A stretch of DNA of 64,000 nucleotides from Nemertoderma westbladi (lineage: Eukaryota; Xenacoelomorpha; Nemertodermatida; Nemertodermatidae). Positions 1 through 13,400 of the stretch are shown here, piece after piece (positions within the stretch are counted from its first letter, which is position 1; every line of letters starts with the position of its first letter). Location: NCBI GenBank assembly GCA_032718475.1, contig JAUCBJ010005359.1, forward strand, positions 1 through 64,000. Direction: 5' to 3'. The translations under genes and the position numbers were made by a program. A model generated the notes under the pieces. The model was not told the DNA's origin and ran no database searches. It saw only the letters and a program-made list of their open reading frames with translations.

Positions 1-539
1 AATGACTACTTGAGTTCCTATGGGGAGTATAGTTCTGGGGGGAACGCAGGAAATAAGTCGTCAGACTTTGTGCGTAATCCCTGGCCTAACGACCGAAAAA
101 TTGTATTTTTACGTTTGAAACATCTACCAAAAGATATTGGTATTGAAAATGGATATGAATTGTGGATTTATATGGCTGTTCGCGAACTGAGGTGTTGCGT
201 TGCATAGGCAGCTGGTAATGCAACCTAATGGTATGACCGTTAGGTGGGGCGAGCCACGAAGTTTGCGGAGCCTTAGCGAATTGACACTGTTAGAGGGGTG
301 GTTCAATAATGGCAAATAGTTGTTGTTGTCGTTACGATTTTGAAATGTTAATAACTTTGTCAGATTTTAAAGCTGTCGAGTTGAAAATTTGTCGGCATCA
401 ATAAGACGAAAAGTTAAGATTTTGTAGATTTTTAGACCTCAACCTTTTACCCGCTAGAGTGCGACATGGCTAAACATTAGATCCGATCAAGCTGGAACTT
501 GACAGATTTTACAATACCATTAGCTGTGCAATTCAAAGG

Positions 540-1020
540 AGCTAATCAGTCTGCAGTTCTCCAGTCTGCCGCTAGAGGGTGAAATGTATGAAAGTGACCT
601 TCTCCATTTCCTTGATCTTAATCTGTGTAAGCCGAATCTTGGACTACCAGACCACATGCGGCGTCTTTCATCTCCTGTGAACCTTATCTGTGATTCATCT
701 CCAGTTATCCAATCTGCCGCTAGAGAGCGAAATGTCTGATAGTGAAAAACCTTCTCCCATTTCGTCATTATTTGGTATCCGTTCAAGAAGAAACTCGGCT
801 GATATACGTGGTAGACCATCCATATAGACTGCGTCTTTGTTGGAACGGTAATCCCTCGGCAATTCTCCAGTCTACCATTAGTGGGCTGAAATGAAAACCT
901 TCATTCATTCTTTGTTTATAATCCTTTCCCCCTGATTGGTACCTGCCCCTTATATTCTAGACCTCAGATCGGTCTTAAATCGACTTCAGTTACCCAATCT
1001 GCCTCTAGGTGGCAAAGTGA
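540..1020. repeat. About 150-bp degenerate tandem repeat, four copies
   Basis: Segments like CAGTTCTCCAGTCTGCCGCT followed by AGAGGGTGAAATG occur near 554, 701, 858 and 986. The rest of 1-1235 holds no recognisable gene. Confidence 0.6.
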
Positions 1021-1263
1021 ATAGGAGACAACTGCTTGGATGTTGCTTATTATTCTTCCGAGTTGACACTTAAACATAAGTTCATGTCCCGTTCTGCGCG
1101 AAGGTCTCACTTCGTGTAGGCCTATGCTTTATGTGTATGTATGTGTGTATAGTGTATGTATGTATGTATGTGTGCATGTAACCATAACACATGGCCTGGA
1201 ATATAGTGTCGTAATTCAGTGACCACCCCCCCATTTTGAAAAATGTGTCTCCAGCGATTTTCC

Positions 1264-1408
1264 ACCAGTTAGGCCTACACCGCAGTTACACCGCAGTTAC
1301 ACCACAGTTACACCGCAGTTACACCGTAGTTACACCGCAGTTACACCGCAGTTACACCGCAGTTACACCGCAGTTACACCGCAGTTACACCGCAGTTACA
1401 CCGCAGTT
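1264..1408. repeat. 11-bp tandem repeat TTACACCGCAG
   Basis: About 12 nearly perfect copies. No gene link is seen; the frame running through it is an artefact. Confidence 0.95.
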
Positions 1409-1614
1409 ATTATTCTAACTTATTGCGATTTGTTGGTACCGATGGAAATCTAAGATTCCAAGGATTCCAAATACGTAAAAATATTTAAATTTGGTTGGGA
1501 AATCGCTGAGGTCCAAAGTTGCATGTATTTGCTTCCGCTGCAGGCCATTTATTATATTTAATAAATACACCTACATTTTGCTTTATGTATGAATATCCAC
1601 GAAAAAAAAAAGCA

Positions 1615-1800
1615 ACACAAGTTTAATGCCTCCATATTTCAGTACAGCTCCACCCCCCCCCCCCCCCCCCCCCCCCCCCTGAATACCTTCATATTTCAGT
1701 ACATCCCAACCCCATAATACCTTTATTTAAGTACAACCTGCCCCCTTAAAGGCCGGAGTTACCCCACCCCCCCCCCCCCCCCCCCCCACCCACCCGAACA
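1615..1800. repeat. Diverged minisatellite copies with poly-C tracts
   Basis: CCTCCATATTTCAGTA-like units are separated by runs of about 25-30 C (near 1650-1679 and 1757-1787). These look like old outliers of the 2515-4376 array. Homopolymer lengths may be assembly-sensitive. Confidence 0.7.
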
Positions 1801-2514
1801 CTTTTTTTGAAATGTCTACAATTTCTATTGAAATGAAAATATTTTGATTTTTCTAAAATATTGCTAATATACAGATTTACTAAAATATTTTACTAAAATA
1901 TTTGATTTCTAAAATATTGTTTTCTCTAAAAAATTTCCCGTCGCCCTTTAGCGGCCATTGAATGAAAAGATGGTTAAAATGCTACTTGTCATTCAATCTG
2001 AGGGGAAATTGGCTGAAGAAAGTAATTTTTTCGAATTATGGAGGAGAGCTGCATGGTGATCTACAAAAGTTATCCGTTACAGTACAATTTTAGTTTTGCG
2101 TTTTTATGAAAATTAATTGATATTTATGAATATTTGACAAAATGTTAACAAATTTTTGGCTGAAATTTGAAAAATTGGCTGTAAAAACAGAAATAAAAAA
2201 ATTCCAGTCGATAACTGCCGAAACACTTTCGAATGAGCCAAAAATAAAGAAAATTGGTTAAAAAATGGCGGAGGAGTAGTAATTTTAAACGAAAATGCCA
2301 TTCCGAGATAATTGCCTTCAAAGTTTAAACCTACCCGCCAAAATGATCTGTCTGGGGTCTGGTTTGGATATTCATTTGTGGCCCGAAGGAAACACATCAC
2401 CGAGCTAAAATTTTCAGAACAGGGTATTTCGGGGTCGCTGATTTCATTTCTGCTTTCTTTCATTATTGTTTTGTGGAATCTAGTCTGTGGGGAGGGGGGG
2501 GGGGGGGGGGGGAT

Positions 2515-4376
2515 GCCTCATATTTCAGTAAAACCCGCCTATTAATGCCTCCATATTTCAGTAAAACCCGCCCACTAAAGCCTCCATATTTCAGTATAAC
2601 CCGCCCCATTAAAGCCTCCATATTTCAGTATAACCCGCCCATTAATGCCTCCATATTTCAGTAAAACCCGCCCATTAAAGCCTCCATATTTCAGTATAAC
2701 CCCCGCCATTAAAGCCTCCATATTTCAGTAAACCCGCCCATTAATGCCTCCATATTTCAGTAAAACCCGCCCATTAATGCCTCCATATTTCAGTAAAACC
2801 CGCCCATTAATGCCTCCATATTTCAGTAAAACCCGCCCATTAAAGCCTCCATATTTCAGTATAACCCGCCCATTAAAGCCTCCATATTTCAGTAAACCCG
2901 CCCATTAATGCCTCCATATTTCAGTAAAACCCGCCCATAAATGCATCCATATATCAGTAAACCCGCCCATTAATGCCTCCATATTTCAGTAAAACCCACC
3001 CATTAATGCCTCCATATTTCAGTAAACCCACCCATTAATGCCTCCATATTTCAGTAAACCCGCCCATTAATGCCTCCATATTTCAGTAAAACCCGCCCAT
3101 TAATGCCTCCATATTTCAGTAAAACCCGCCCATTAAAGCCTCCATATTTCAGTATAACCCGCCCATTAATGCCGCCATATTTCAGTAAACCCGCCCATTA
3201 ATGCCTCCATATTTCAGTATAACCCGCCCATTAATGCCTCCATATTTCAGTAAACCCGCCCATTAATGCCTCCATATTTCAGTAAAACCCGCCCATAAAT
3301 GCCTCCATATTTCAGTAAACCCGCCCATTAATGCCTCCATATTTCAGTAAAACCCGCCCATTAATGCCTCCATATTTCAGTAAAACCCGCCCATTAAAGC
3401 CTCCATATTTCAGTATAACCCGCCCATTAATGCCGCCATATTTCAGTAAACCCGCCCATTAATGCCTCCATATTTCAGTATAACCCGCCCATTAATGCCG
3501 CCATATTTCAGTAAACCCGCCCATTAATGCCTCCATATTTCAGTAAAACCCGCCCATTAATGCCTCCATATTTCAGTAAACCCGCCCATTAATGCCTCCA
3601 TATTTCAGTAAAACCCGCCCATTAAAGCCTCCATATTTCAGTAAACCCGCCCATTAATGCCTCCATATTTCAGTATAACCCGCCCATTAATGCCTCCATA
3701 TTTCAGTAAACCCGCCCATTAATGCCTCCATATTTCAGTAAAACCCGCCCATAAATGCCTCCATATTTCAGTAAACCCGCCCATTAATGCCTCCATATTT
3801 CAGTAAAACCCGCCCATTAATGCCTCCATATTTCAGTAAAACCCGCCCATTAAAGCCTCCATATTTCAGTATAACCCGCCCATTAATGCCGCCATATTTC
3901 AGTAAACCCGCCCATTAATGCCTCCATATTTCAGTATAACCCGCCCATTAATGCCGCCATATTTCAGTAAACCCGCCCATTAATGCCTCCATATTTCAGT
4001 AAAACCCGCCCATTAATGCCTCCATATTTCAGTAAACCCGCCCATTAATGCCTCCATATTTCAGTAAAACCCGCCCATTAAAGCCTCCATATTTCAGTAA
4101 AACCCGCCCATTAATGCCTCCATATTTCAGTAAAACCCGCCCATTAAAGCCTCCATATTTCAGTATAACCCGCCCATTAAAGCCTCCATATTTCAGTATA
4201 ACCCGCCCATTAATGCCTCCATATTTCAGTAAACCCGCCCATTAATGCCTCCATATTTCAGTATAACCCGCCCATTAATGCCTCCATATTTCAGTAAACC
4301 CGCCCATTAATGCCTCCATATTTCAGTAAAACCCGCCCATTAATGCCTCCATATTTCAGTAAAACCCGCCCCTCTT
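2515..4376. repeat. 33-bp minisatellite in DOCK intron 13 (about 56 copies)
   Basis: Unit on the plus strand is approximately CATTAATGCCTCCATATTTC then AGTAAAACCCGCC, with AAAGCC/AATGCC and one-A length variants. It reaches to about 12 nt from the exon 13 donor at 4384. Diverged copies lie at 1621-1760 among C-tracts. A G17 run at about 2494-2512 borders it. Confidence 0.97.
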
Positions 4377-4384
4377 AAACTTAC

Positions 4385-4490
4385 CCAACATTTGATCCGA
4401 AGATGTCGCTTCTTGTTTCCTGTTACACGATATGTGATAGAATGTGAACAACAAATGATGTTTGTCAGTTATGTTGGCGGGTAACCGAAA
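4385..4490 (-). CDS. DOCK exon 13 (DHR-1), last exon visible
   Basis: Acceptor TTTCTTTCAG|TTT, donor TTGG|GTAAGT, phase 0 to 1. Encodes [20 protein letters not shown] and SCNRKQ, matching [26 protein letters not shown] of DOCK7. No exon matching the next expected block (YTWIPML...) was found below 4385, so it probably lies outside the window. Confidence 0.93.
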
Positions 4491-7400
4491 CTGAAAGAAA
4501 ATTATACGTTGTTTGTAAGCTATGTTAGATGGGAATCGAGAAAATGAAGTAAACATCACAACCCTCACTAAGACTATAAAAAAACATATCCTTTTTCTAT
4601 TTTATAAATTATTTATCATTTCTACATTAGTAATTTTCTCATTGAGTTAGCAATATTTTGCCCCAGTATTAAGTTACACCTTTAACTTTCTGGGGGATGT
4701 AAACAATGTCTCGTATAGTATACTCTATTGGCTTCCGACACACACAGACATTTTGACAACTGTACTAATTTATAATAATAACCGTTCACTCATGGTTCAC
4801 AAACATGTCAGACTCGCCCCACATTCAGACGCATCAGATTCCTAAATATGAGGGTCTGTAATTTAAAGCAATTAATATTTGAGCAACCAAAACTGAAAGT
4901 AAAAATATGTGTTCATTGGTGAGCAACCAAAACTGAAAGTAAAAACATGTTTCATTGGTGAGCAACCAAAACTGAATGTAAAAATATGTGTTCATTGGTG
5001 AGCAACCAAAACTGAAAGTAAAAACATGTTTCATTGGTGAGCAACCAAAACTGAAAGTAAAAACATGTGTTCATTGGTGAGCAACCAAAACTGAAAGTAA
5101 AAACATGTGTTCATTGGTGAGCAACCAAAACTGAAAGTAAAAACATGTTTCATTGGTGAGCAACCAAAACTGAAAGTAAAAACATGTGTTCATTGGTGAG
5201 CAACCAAAACTGAAAGTAAAAATATGTGTTCATTGGTGAGCAACCAAAACTGAAAGTAAAAACATGTTTCATTGGTGAGCAACCAAAACTGAAAGTAAAA
5301 ACATGTGTTCATTGGTGAGCAACCAAAACTGAAAGTAAAAATATGTGTTCATTGGTGAGCAACCAAAACTGAAAGTAAAAACATGTTTCATTGGTGAGCA
5401 ACCAAAACTGAAAGTAAAAACATGTGTTCATTGATGAGCAACCAAAACTGAAAGTAAAAACATGTGTTCATTGGTGAGCAACCAAACCTGAAAGCAAAAA
5501 CATGTGTTCATTGGTGAGCAACCAAAACTGAAAGTAAAAACATGTGTTCATTGGTGAGCAACCAAAACTGAAAGTAAAAACATGTGTTCATTGGTGAGCA
5601 ACCAAAACTGAAAGTAAAAATATGTGTTCATTGGTGAGCAACCAAAACTGAAAGTAAAAACATGTTTCATTGGTGAGCAACCAAAACTGAAAGTAAAAAT
5701 ATGTGTTCATTGGTGAGCAACCAAAACTGAAAATAAAAACATTGTGCAATTGGTGAGCAACCAAAAGTGAAAGGAAAACATGTGTTCATTGGTGAGCAAC
5801 CAAAACTGAAAGTAAAAACATGTGTTCATTGGTGAGCAACCAAAACTGAAACTAAAAACATGTGTTAATTGGTGAGCAACCAAAACTGAAAGTAAAAACA
5901 TGTTTCATTGGTGAGCAACCAAAACTGAAAGTAAAAACATGTGTTCATTGATGAGCAACCAAAACTGAAAATAAAAACATGGTGCAATTGGTGAGCAACC
6001 AAAAGTGAAAGGAAAAACATGTGTTCATTGATGAGCAACCAAAACAGAAAGTAAAAACATGTGTTCATTGGTGAGCAACCAAAACTGAAAGTAAAAACAT
6101 GTGTTCATTGGTGAGCAACCAAAACTGAAAATAAAAACATGGTGGAATTGGTGAGCAGCCAAAAGTGAAAGTAAAAACATGTGTTCATTGGTGAGCAACC
6201 AAAACTGAAAGTAAAAACATGTGTTCATTGGTGAGCAACCAAAACTGAAAGTAAAAACATGTGTTCATTGGTGAGCAACCAAAACTGAAAGTGAAAACAT
6301 GTGTTCATTGGCGAGCAACCAAAACTGAAAATAAAAACATTGTGCAATTGGTGAGCAACCAAAAGTGAAAGGAAAAACATGTGTTCATTGGTGAGCAACC
6401 AAAACTGAAAGTAAAAACATGTGTTCATTGGTGAGCAACCAAAACTGAAACTAAAAACATGTGTTCATTGGTGAGCAACCAAAACTGAAAGTAAAAACAT
6501 GTTTCATTGGTGAGCAACCAAAACTGAAAGTAAAAACATGTGTTCATTGATGAGCAACCAAAACTGAAAATAAAAACATGGTGCAATTGTTGAGCAACCA
6601 AAAGTGAAAGGAAAAACATGTGTTCATTGATGAGCAACCAAAACAGAAAGTAAAAACATGTGTTCATTGGTGAGCAACCAAAACTGAAAGTAAAAACATG
6701 TGTTCATTGGTGAGCAACCAAAACTGAAAATAAAAACATGGTGGAATTGGTGAGCAACCAAAAGTGAAAGTAAAAACATGTGTTCATTGGTGAGCAACCA
6801 AAACTGAAAGTAAAAACATGTGTTCATTGGTGAGCAACCAAAACTGAAAGTAAAAACATGTGTTCATTGGTGAGCAACCAAAACTGAAAGTGAAAACATG
6901 TGTTCATTGGTGAGCAACCAAAACTGAAAGTAAAAACATGTTTCATTGGTGAGCAACCAAAACTGAAAATAAAAACATGTGTTCATTGGTGAGCAACCAA
7001 AACTGAAAGTAAAAACATGTTTCATTGGTGAGAAACCAAAACTGAAAGTAAAAACATGTTTCATTGGTGAGCAACCAAAACTGAAAGTAAAAACATGTGT
7101 TCATTGGTGAGCAACCAAAACTGAAAATAAAAATATGGTGCAATTGGTGAGCAACCAAAAGTGAAAGGAAAAACATGTGTTCATTGGTGAGCAACCAAAA
7201 CTGAAAGTAAAAACATGTTTCATTGGTGAGCAACCAAAACTGAAAGTAAAAACATTTGTTCATTGGTGAGCAACCAAAACTGAAAATAAAAACATGGTGG
7301 AATTGGTGAGCAACCAAAAGTGAAAGTAAAAACATGTGTTCATTGGTGAGCAACCAAAACTGAAAGTGAAAACATGTGTTCATTGGTGAGCAACCAAAAC

Positions 7401-10400
7401 TGAAAGTAAAAACATGTGTTCATTGGTGAGCAACCAAAACTGAAAGTAAAAACATGTTTCATTGGTGAACAACCAAAACTGAAAATAAAAACATGGTGCA
7501 ATTGATGAGCAACCAAAAGTGAAAGGAAAAACATGTGTTCATTGGTGAGCAACCAAAACTGAAAGTAAAAACATGTTTCATTGGTGAGCAACCAAAACTG
7601 AAAATAAAAACATGTGTTCATTGGTGAGCAACCAAAACTGAAAGTAAAAACATGTTTCATTGGTGAGAAACCAAAACTGAAAGTAAAAACATGTTTCATT
7701 GGTGAGCAACCAAAACTGAAAGTAAAAACATGTGTTCATTGGTGAGCAAGCAAAACTGAAAATAAAAATATGGTGCAATTGGTGAGCAACCAAAAGTGAA
7801 AGGAAAAACATGTGTTCATTGGTGAGCAACCAAAACTGAAAGTAAAAACATGTGTTCATTGGCGAGCAACCAAAAGTGAAAGTAAAAACATGTGTTCATT
7901 GGTGAGCAACCAAAACTGAAAGTAAAAACAAAACATGTGTTCATTGGTGAGCAACCAAAACTGAAAGTAAAAACATGTGTTCATTGGTGAGCAACCAAAA
8001 GTGAAAGTAAAAACATGTGTTCATTGGTGAGCAACCAAAACTGAAAGTAAAAACATGTGTTCATTGGTGAGCAACCAAAACTGAAAGTAAAAACATGTGT
8101 TCATTGGTGAGCAACCAAAACTGAAAGTAAAAACATGTGTTCATTGGTGAGCAACCAAAACTGAAAGTAAAAACATGTGTTCATTGGTAAGCCACCAAAA
8201 CTGAAAGTAAAAACATGTGTTCATTGGTGAGCAACCAAAAGTGAAAGTAAAAACATGTGTTCATTGGTGAGCAACCAAAACTGAAAGTAAAAACATGTGT
8301 TCATTGGTGAGCAACCAAAACTGAAAGTAAAAACATGTGCTCATTGGTGAGCAGCCAAAACTGAAAATAAAAACATGGTGGAATTGGTGAGCAACCAAAA
8401 GTGAAAGGAAAAACATGTGTTCATTGGTGAGCAACCAAAACTGAAAGTAAAAACATGTGTTCATTGGTGAGCAACCAAAACTGAAAATAAAAACATGGTG
8501 GAATTGGTGAGCAACCAAAAGTGAAAGGAAAAACATGTTTTCATTGGTGAGCAACCAAAACTGAAAGTAAAAACATGTGTTCATTGGTGAGCAACCAAAA
8601 CTGAAAGTAAAAACATGTGTTCATTGGTGAGCAACCAAAACTGAAAATAAAAACATGGTGGAATTGGTGAGCAACCAAAAGTGAAAGGAAAAACATGTGT
8701 TCATTGGTGAGCAACCAAAACTGAAAGTAAAAACATGTGTTCATTGGTGAGCAACCAAAACTGAAAGTAAAAACATGTGTTCATTGGTGAGCAACCAAAA
8801 GTGAAAGTAAAAACATGTGTTCATTGGTGAGCAACCAAAACTGAAAATAAAAACATGGTGGAATTGGTGAGCAACCAAAAGTGAAAGGAAAAACATGTGT
8901 TCATTGGTGAGCAACCAAAACTGAAAGTAAAAACATGTGTTCATTGGTGAGCAACCAAAACTGAAAGTAAAAACATGTGTTCATTGGTGAGCAACCAAAA
9001 CTGAAAATAAAAACATGGTGGAATTGGTGAGCAACCAAAAGTGAAAGGAAAAACATGTGTTCATTGGTGAGCAACCAAAACTGAAAGTAAAAACATGTGT
9101 TCATTGGTGAGCAACCAAAACTGAAAATAAAAACATGGTGGAATTGATGAGCACCCAAAACTGAAAGTAAAAACATGTTTCATTGGTGAGCAACCAAAAC
9201 TGAAAGTAAAAACATGTGTTCATTGGTGAGCAACCAAAACTGAAAATAAAAACATGGTGGAATTGGTGAGCAACCAAAAGTGAAAGTAAAAACATGTGTT
9301 CATTGGTGAGCAACCAAAACTGAAAGTAAAAACATGTGTTCATTGGTGAGCAACCAAAACTGAAAGTAAAAACATGTGTTCATTGGTAAGCAACCAAAAC
9401 TGAAAGTGAAAACATGTGTTCATTGGTGAGCAAACAAAACTGAAAGTAAAAACATTTGTTCATTTGCAAGCAACCAAAACTGACAGTTAATAACATGGTG
9501 GTTGTTAGTTAACTAAACGCAGACGACATCTACCCAACATCATCCGTCCAACTGGTAACGACTGCCAAGGAATTGGATAAATGTAATTTAATTATTATTA
9601 GAAAAGAAAGTTACGTAGCAACAAATATTAACAGACAAACGTTTATTAAAATAAATTCAGTTCGGCACCAATAGAGTTTATTTTGATTGCGGCGTTTCAG
9701 TGTTCCACATTCCGCTTTAAGTTGTTCCGCATTCAGTCGTTCCGCATTCAGTTGTTCCCGCGTTCCGCCACTCTCCGAGCGACGAGTTCCACAACATCCG
9801 TCGCTGCGTCCGGAATTCGAGTCCCCGGACCGAATATCGCGCTGACCCCGGCCGCCCGGAGCTCGGGATAGTCGTCGGGGGGGACGACCCCTCCGACCAC
9901 CACCAGGATATCCGGCCGTCCCATCCGCGCGAGCAGCCCAACCAACTCCGGTACCAACGTCCGGTGTCCGGCCGCGAGACTGGACACTCCGACGACGTGG
10001 ACGTCCGAGTCGACTGCGTGGCGAGCGACTTCCTCCGGTGTGGTGAATAGCGGCCCGAGATCGACGTCGAACCCGAGATCTGCGAACCCGGAGGCGACGA
10101 CTTTGGCGCCGCGGTCGTGTCCGTCCTGGCCGACGTGGGCCACGAGGATCCGGGGACGACGGCCCTCCGACGCGAGGAACTCCTCGACGCGATCGATAAC
10201 ACGAGCCGCCTCCTCCCCGGAACCGAACTCCCCGATGTACGCGCCGGAGACCATCCGGTCGGACGCGGAATGCCGTCCGAACACCGACTCCATCGCGTCC
10301 GAGATCTCCCCGACGGTGGCGCGCGCCCGGGCGGCGCCCACGGCCGCGCCCAGCAGGTTCTCCCGCCCCGCTGCCGCCCGCTCAACCCCCCGCAACGCCT

Positions 10401-13400
10401 CATCCACTCTACCCCCATCCCTACTTGCTTTCACTCCCTCCAACCTGTCAACCTGCTCTCTCCGCACTCTACTGTTGTCAACCTTCAGCACTTCGACCTC
10501 CCCTTCTCCCTCACACCGGTACTTATTGACCCCGATCACGGTCTCCCTCCCGCTATCGATTTTCGCTTGTCGACGGGCCGCCGCCTCCTCTATCCGTAGT
10601 TTCGGCCATCCGGATGCCACAGCCTCCACCATTCCTCCCATCCCCTCCACCTCCTCTATTATCGCCATGGCTGCGTCGGCGACCTGACCCGTTAAGGCCT
10701 CCATCATGTAGGAGCCTCCCCAGGGATCTACCGACCTACAGACGCCGGACTCCTCCTGTATGATGAGCTGCGTGTTCCGGGCGATCCGGGAGCTGGTTGG
10801 CGTCGGTAGCGCCAACGCCTCGTCGTAGCTGCAGGTGTGCAGCGACTGGGTGCCTCCGAAGACCGCGGCGAGGGCCTCGAGGGTGGTGCGAACCACGTTG
10901 TTTACGGGATCCTGCGCGGTCAGCGACCACCCGCTCGTCTGGCAGTGCGTCCGGAGAATCAACGACTTCTCGTCGCGGGGGGCGAAATGTTTCCGCACTA
11001 GTTGAGCCCAGAGACGGCGGGCGGCGCGCAACTTCGCCACTTCCATGTAGAAATCCATCCCGATGCCGAAGAAGAAACTGAGTCGCGGCGCAAACTCGTC
11101 GACGTGCATCCCGGCTGCGATCCCGGCACGGACGTACTCGAGGCCGTCAGCGAGCGTGAACGCGAGTTCAAGAACGGCGTCGGCACCAGCCTCCTGTAGA
11201 TGGTAGCCGGAGACCGATATGGAGTTGTACCGGGGGAGGTTACCCGCGCAGTAAGAGAAGATATCCCCGATGATCCGCATAGAAGGCTTTGGAGGGTATA
11301 TGTAGGTGTTCCTAACCATAAACTCTTTGAGTATGTCGTTCTGTATGGTTCCGGACAGGGCGCTCTGGGGAACACCCTGTTCCTCCGCGGCCACTATGTA
11401 CATTGCCAGCACCGGTAGGACCGCTCCGTTCATCGTCATGGAAACTGAGACCTTATCCAACGGGATCCCGCTGAACAGATCCGTCATGTCTTGGACGGTA
11501 TCGACGGCGACGCCAGCCATCCCGACGTCGCCGACAACCCGCGGGTTGTCCGAGTCGTACCCTCGATGGGTGGGCAGGTCAAATGCGATACTGAGTCCCT
11601 GCTGCCCAGCGGCGAGGCAGTCCCGGTAGAAGCGGTTGGATTCGGCGACGGTGCTGAACCCGGCGTACTGCCGGATGGTCCAGGGTCGGTTCGCGTACAT
11701 GGTGGGGTTGGGGCCCCGGGTGTAGGGGAACACCCCGGGGAGCTCGGAGGTTGGGGGTAAGTCGGTATCGGTAGGAGTGGAACCCGCTACGTCGGCTTCC
11801 GTGTACACCGGTTTAATCGGAAGACCCTCCGAAGTGTAGCTCGTAAGTTTGGTAGTCGGGTCGGCACCTTTTAGCTGTTTGCGAGCGAGTTCGACCCATC
11901 GTTCGGGAAGGGGAACCTCCTTGTGAACGAATCGCGAAGAACTGAAACTCTTACAGGAAGTTCTGGGCTGAAATAAACTCGCGCGAAGCATTCTATAGTT
12001 ACAAGTTACTTGTCGTTGTCAGTCTGTAACACTATAAATTATCGCAGCAATATTAACTGGACAGCATCTAAATAGATAAGATCTGAAGATAAGCTATCCC
12101 GTCATTTGAAATTTGGCAAAGCCTACTGACTACTGATGCCTATGACTTACTTCTACACACTTAATTCACAGGTACAGAGCTAACTTGCTATGATCTGTAA
12201 CCATGTACTAGCAGACTAGGTCGGTAGCCTGTTGCCTGTAGGTACATCATGGATTTGTTGAAATCCCAAACTGCCAAACCAAAATATAATCTTAAAATTG
12301 CAGAATTGACCCTATAGGTATTTATTCTGTTAGTATAACAGTATAATGCCCGTAGCAAATGGCCTACCATTACAGGCCCTGTCAGCCTGTAGCCCAGTAA
12401 TCTGTACTGTTGTACTCACAGTCACAGCCCATCAGCTGTTTCATGAAGGTAAATAGATATCAATTTTAAATTTACCGCCTTTTTCGATAACAGTAGCTTG
12501 CGATAGTGTTTCACTTTTATACCACTACAGCACTAGCACCTACTCTTGGGCTACCGGTACCAAAATCGTATTAAACCCTACAATATACGTATAGGCCCCA
12601 CACTAGTCTAACTATAAACTATATCATACTTGTACTCGTGCGTACAGTAGGCTACGTACACGGCCTTCTAAACAAGTTTGTTTAGAAGGCCGTGACATGA
12701 AAACGCCTAGTAATGGTAGTGAACTATCAAGATATATTATTAACTGCGACATCAATTATTATAATATCACTATTTTATCGCACGCAAGACTGCAAGACAT
12801 TTACTATAAATATAGGAACCTTATGGCTGAGAAAGAAAGATCTCAACAACTTTATTTTTCATATTATATTGAGTTTGTGACGACTGTGGGATGGGTTGAC
12901 TTATTGTGACTGATTATGTTATTGTGTCCAGTAATAAGGATTAAGGATAACAATTATTAATAATTTATGTACTTACTTTTAATTCGTCATAGTACTCGGG
13001 AACTTTGTTATGGTATGTCACAATGGTGGTGGCAACTCGGGAGAATTCGGGACAATTCGACTTGCCGAATACAACAGGGAGGGCGGAAGCTTGATCCTCA
13101 CCACACATAAGGAAAACCTGGGAATGGAAGGGGAGATTAATATGGAAGGGGAGATTAATATGAGAGGGAGGGAAATTGGAGCTCGTCACATAGAAGGGAG
13201 ACTGGGGGCAATGGAAGGGACGGAAATTGGACCTCGTCACATAGAAGGGAGACTGGGGGCAATGGAAGGGACGGAAATTGGACCTCGTCACATAGAAGGG
13301 AGACTGGGGGCAATGGAAGGGATGGAAATTGGACCTCGTCAAATAGAAGGGAGACTGGGGGCAATGGAAGGGGAGATTGATATGGGAGGGGGGAAATGAG

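Noticed and set aside
1-315. Short frames at the left edge as a DOCK exon
   Set aside because: The translations show no match to the expected next DOCK block, and splice signals were not convincing.
4872-9495. Many overlapping minus-strand frames of about 67-146 codons in the 40-bp array
   Set aside because: They are produced by the repeat itself ([16 protein letters not shown] repeated). There is no domain, and the array looks like intronic minisatellite.
10040-11760. Long plus-strand and alternate-frame ORFs over the mutase
   Set aside because: Antisense shadows of a GC-rich coding region; no recognisable domains.
9748-11991. Bacterial contamination as source of the GC-rich intronless mutase
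   Set aside because: It has a mitochondrial-type presequence and the fused full-length animal architecture, lies between DOCK exons and has eukaryotic-style flanks with AATAAA. A transfer origin cannot be excluded without a tree, but nothing demands it.
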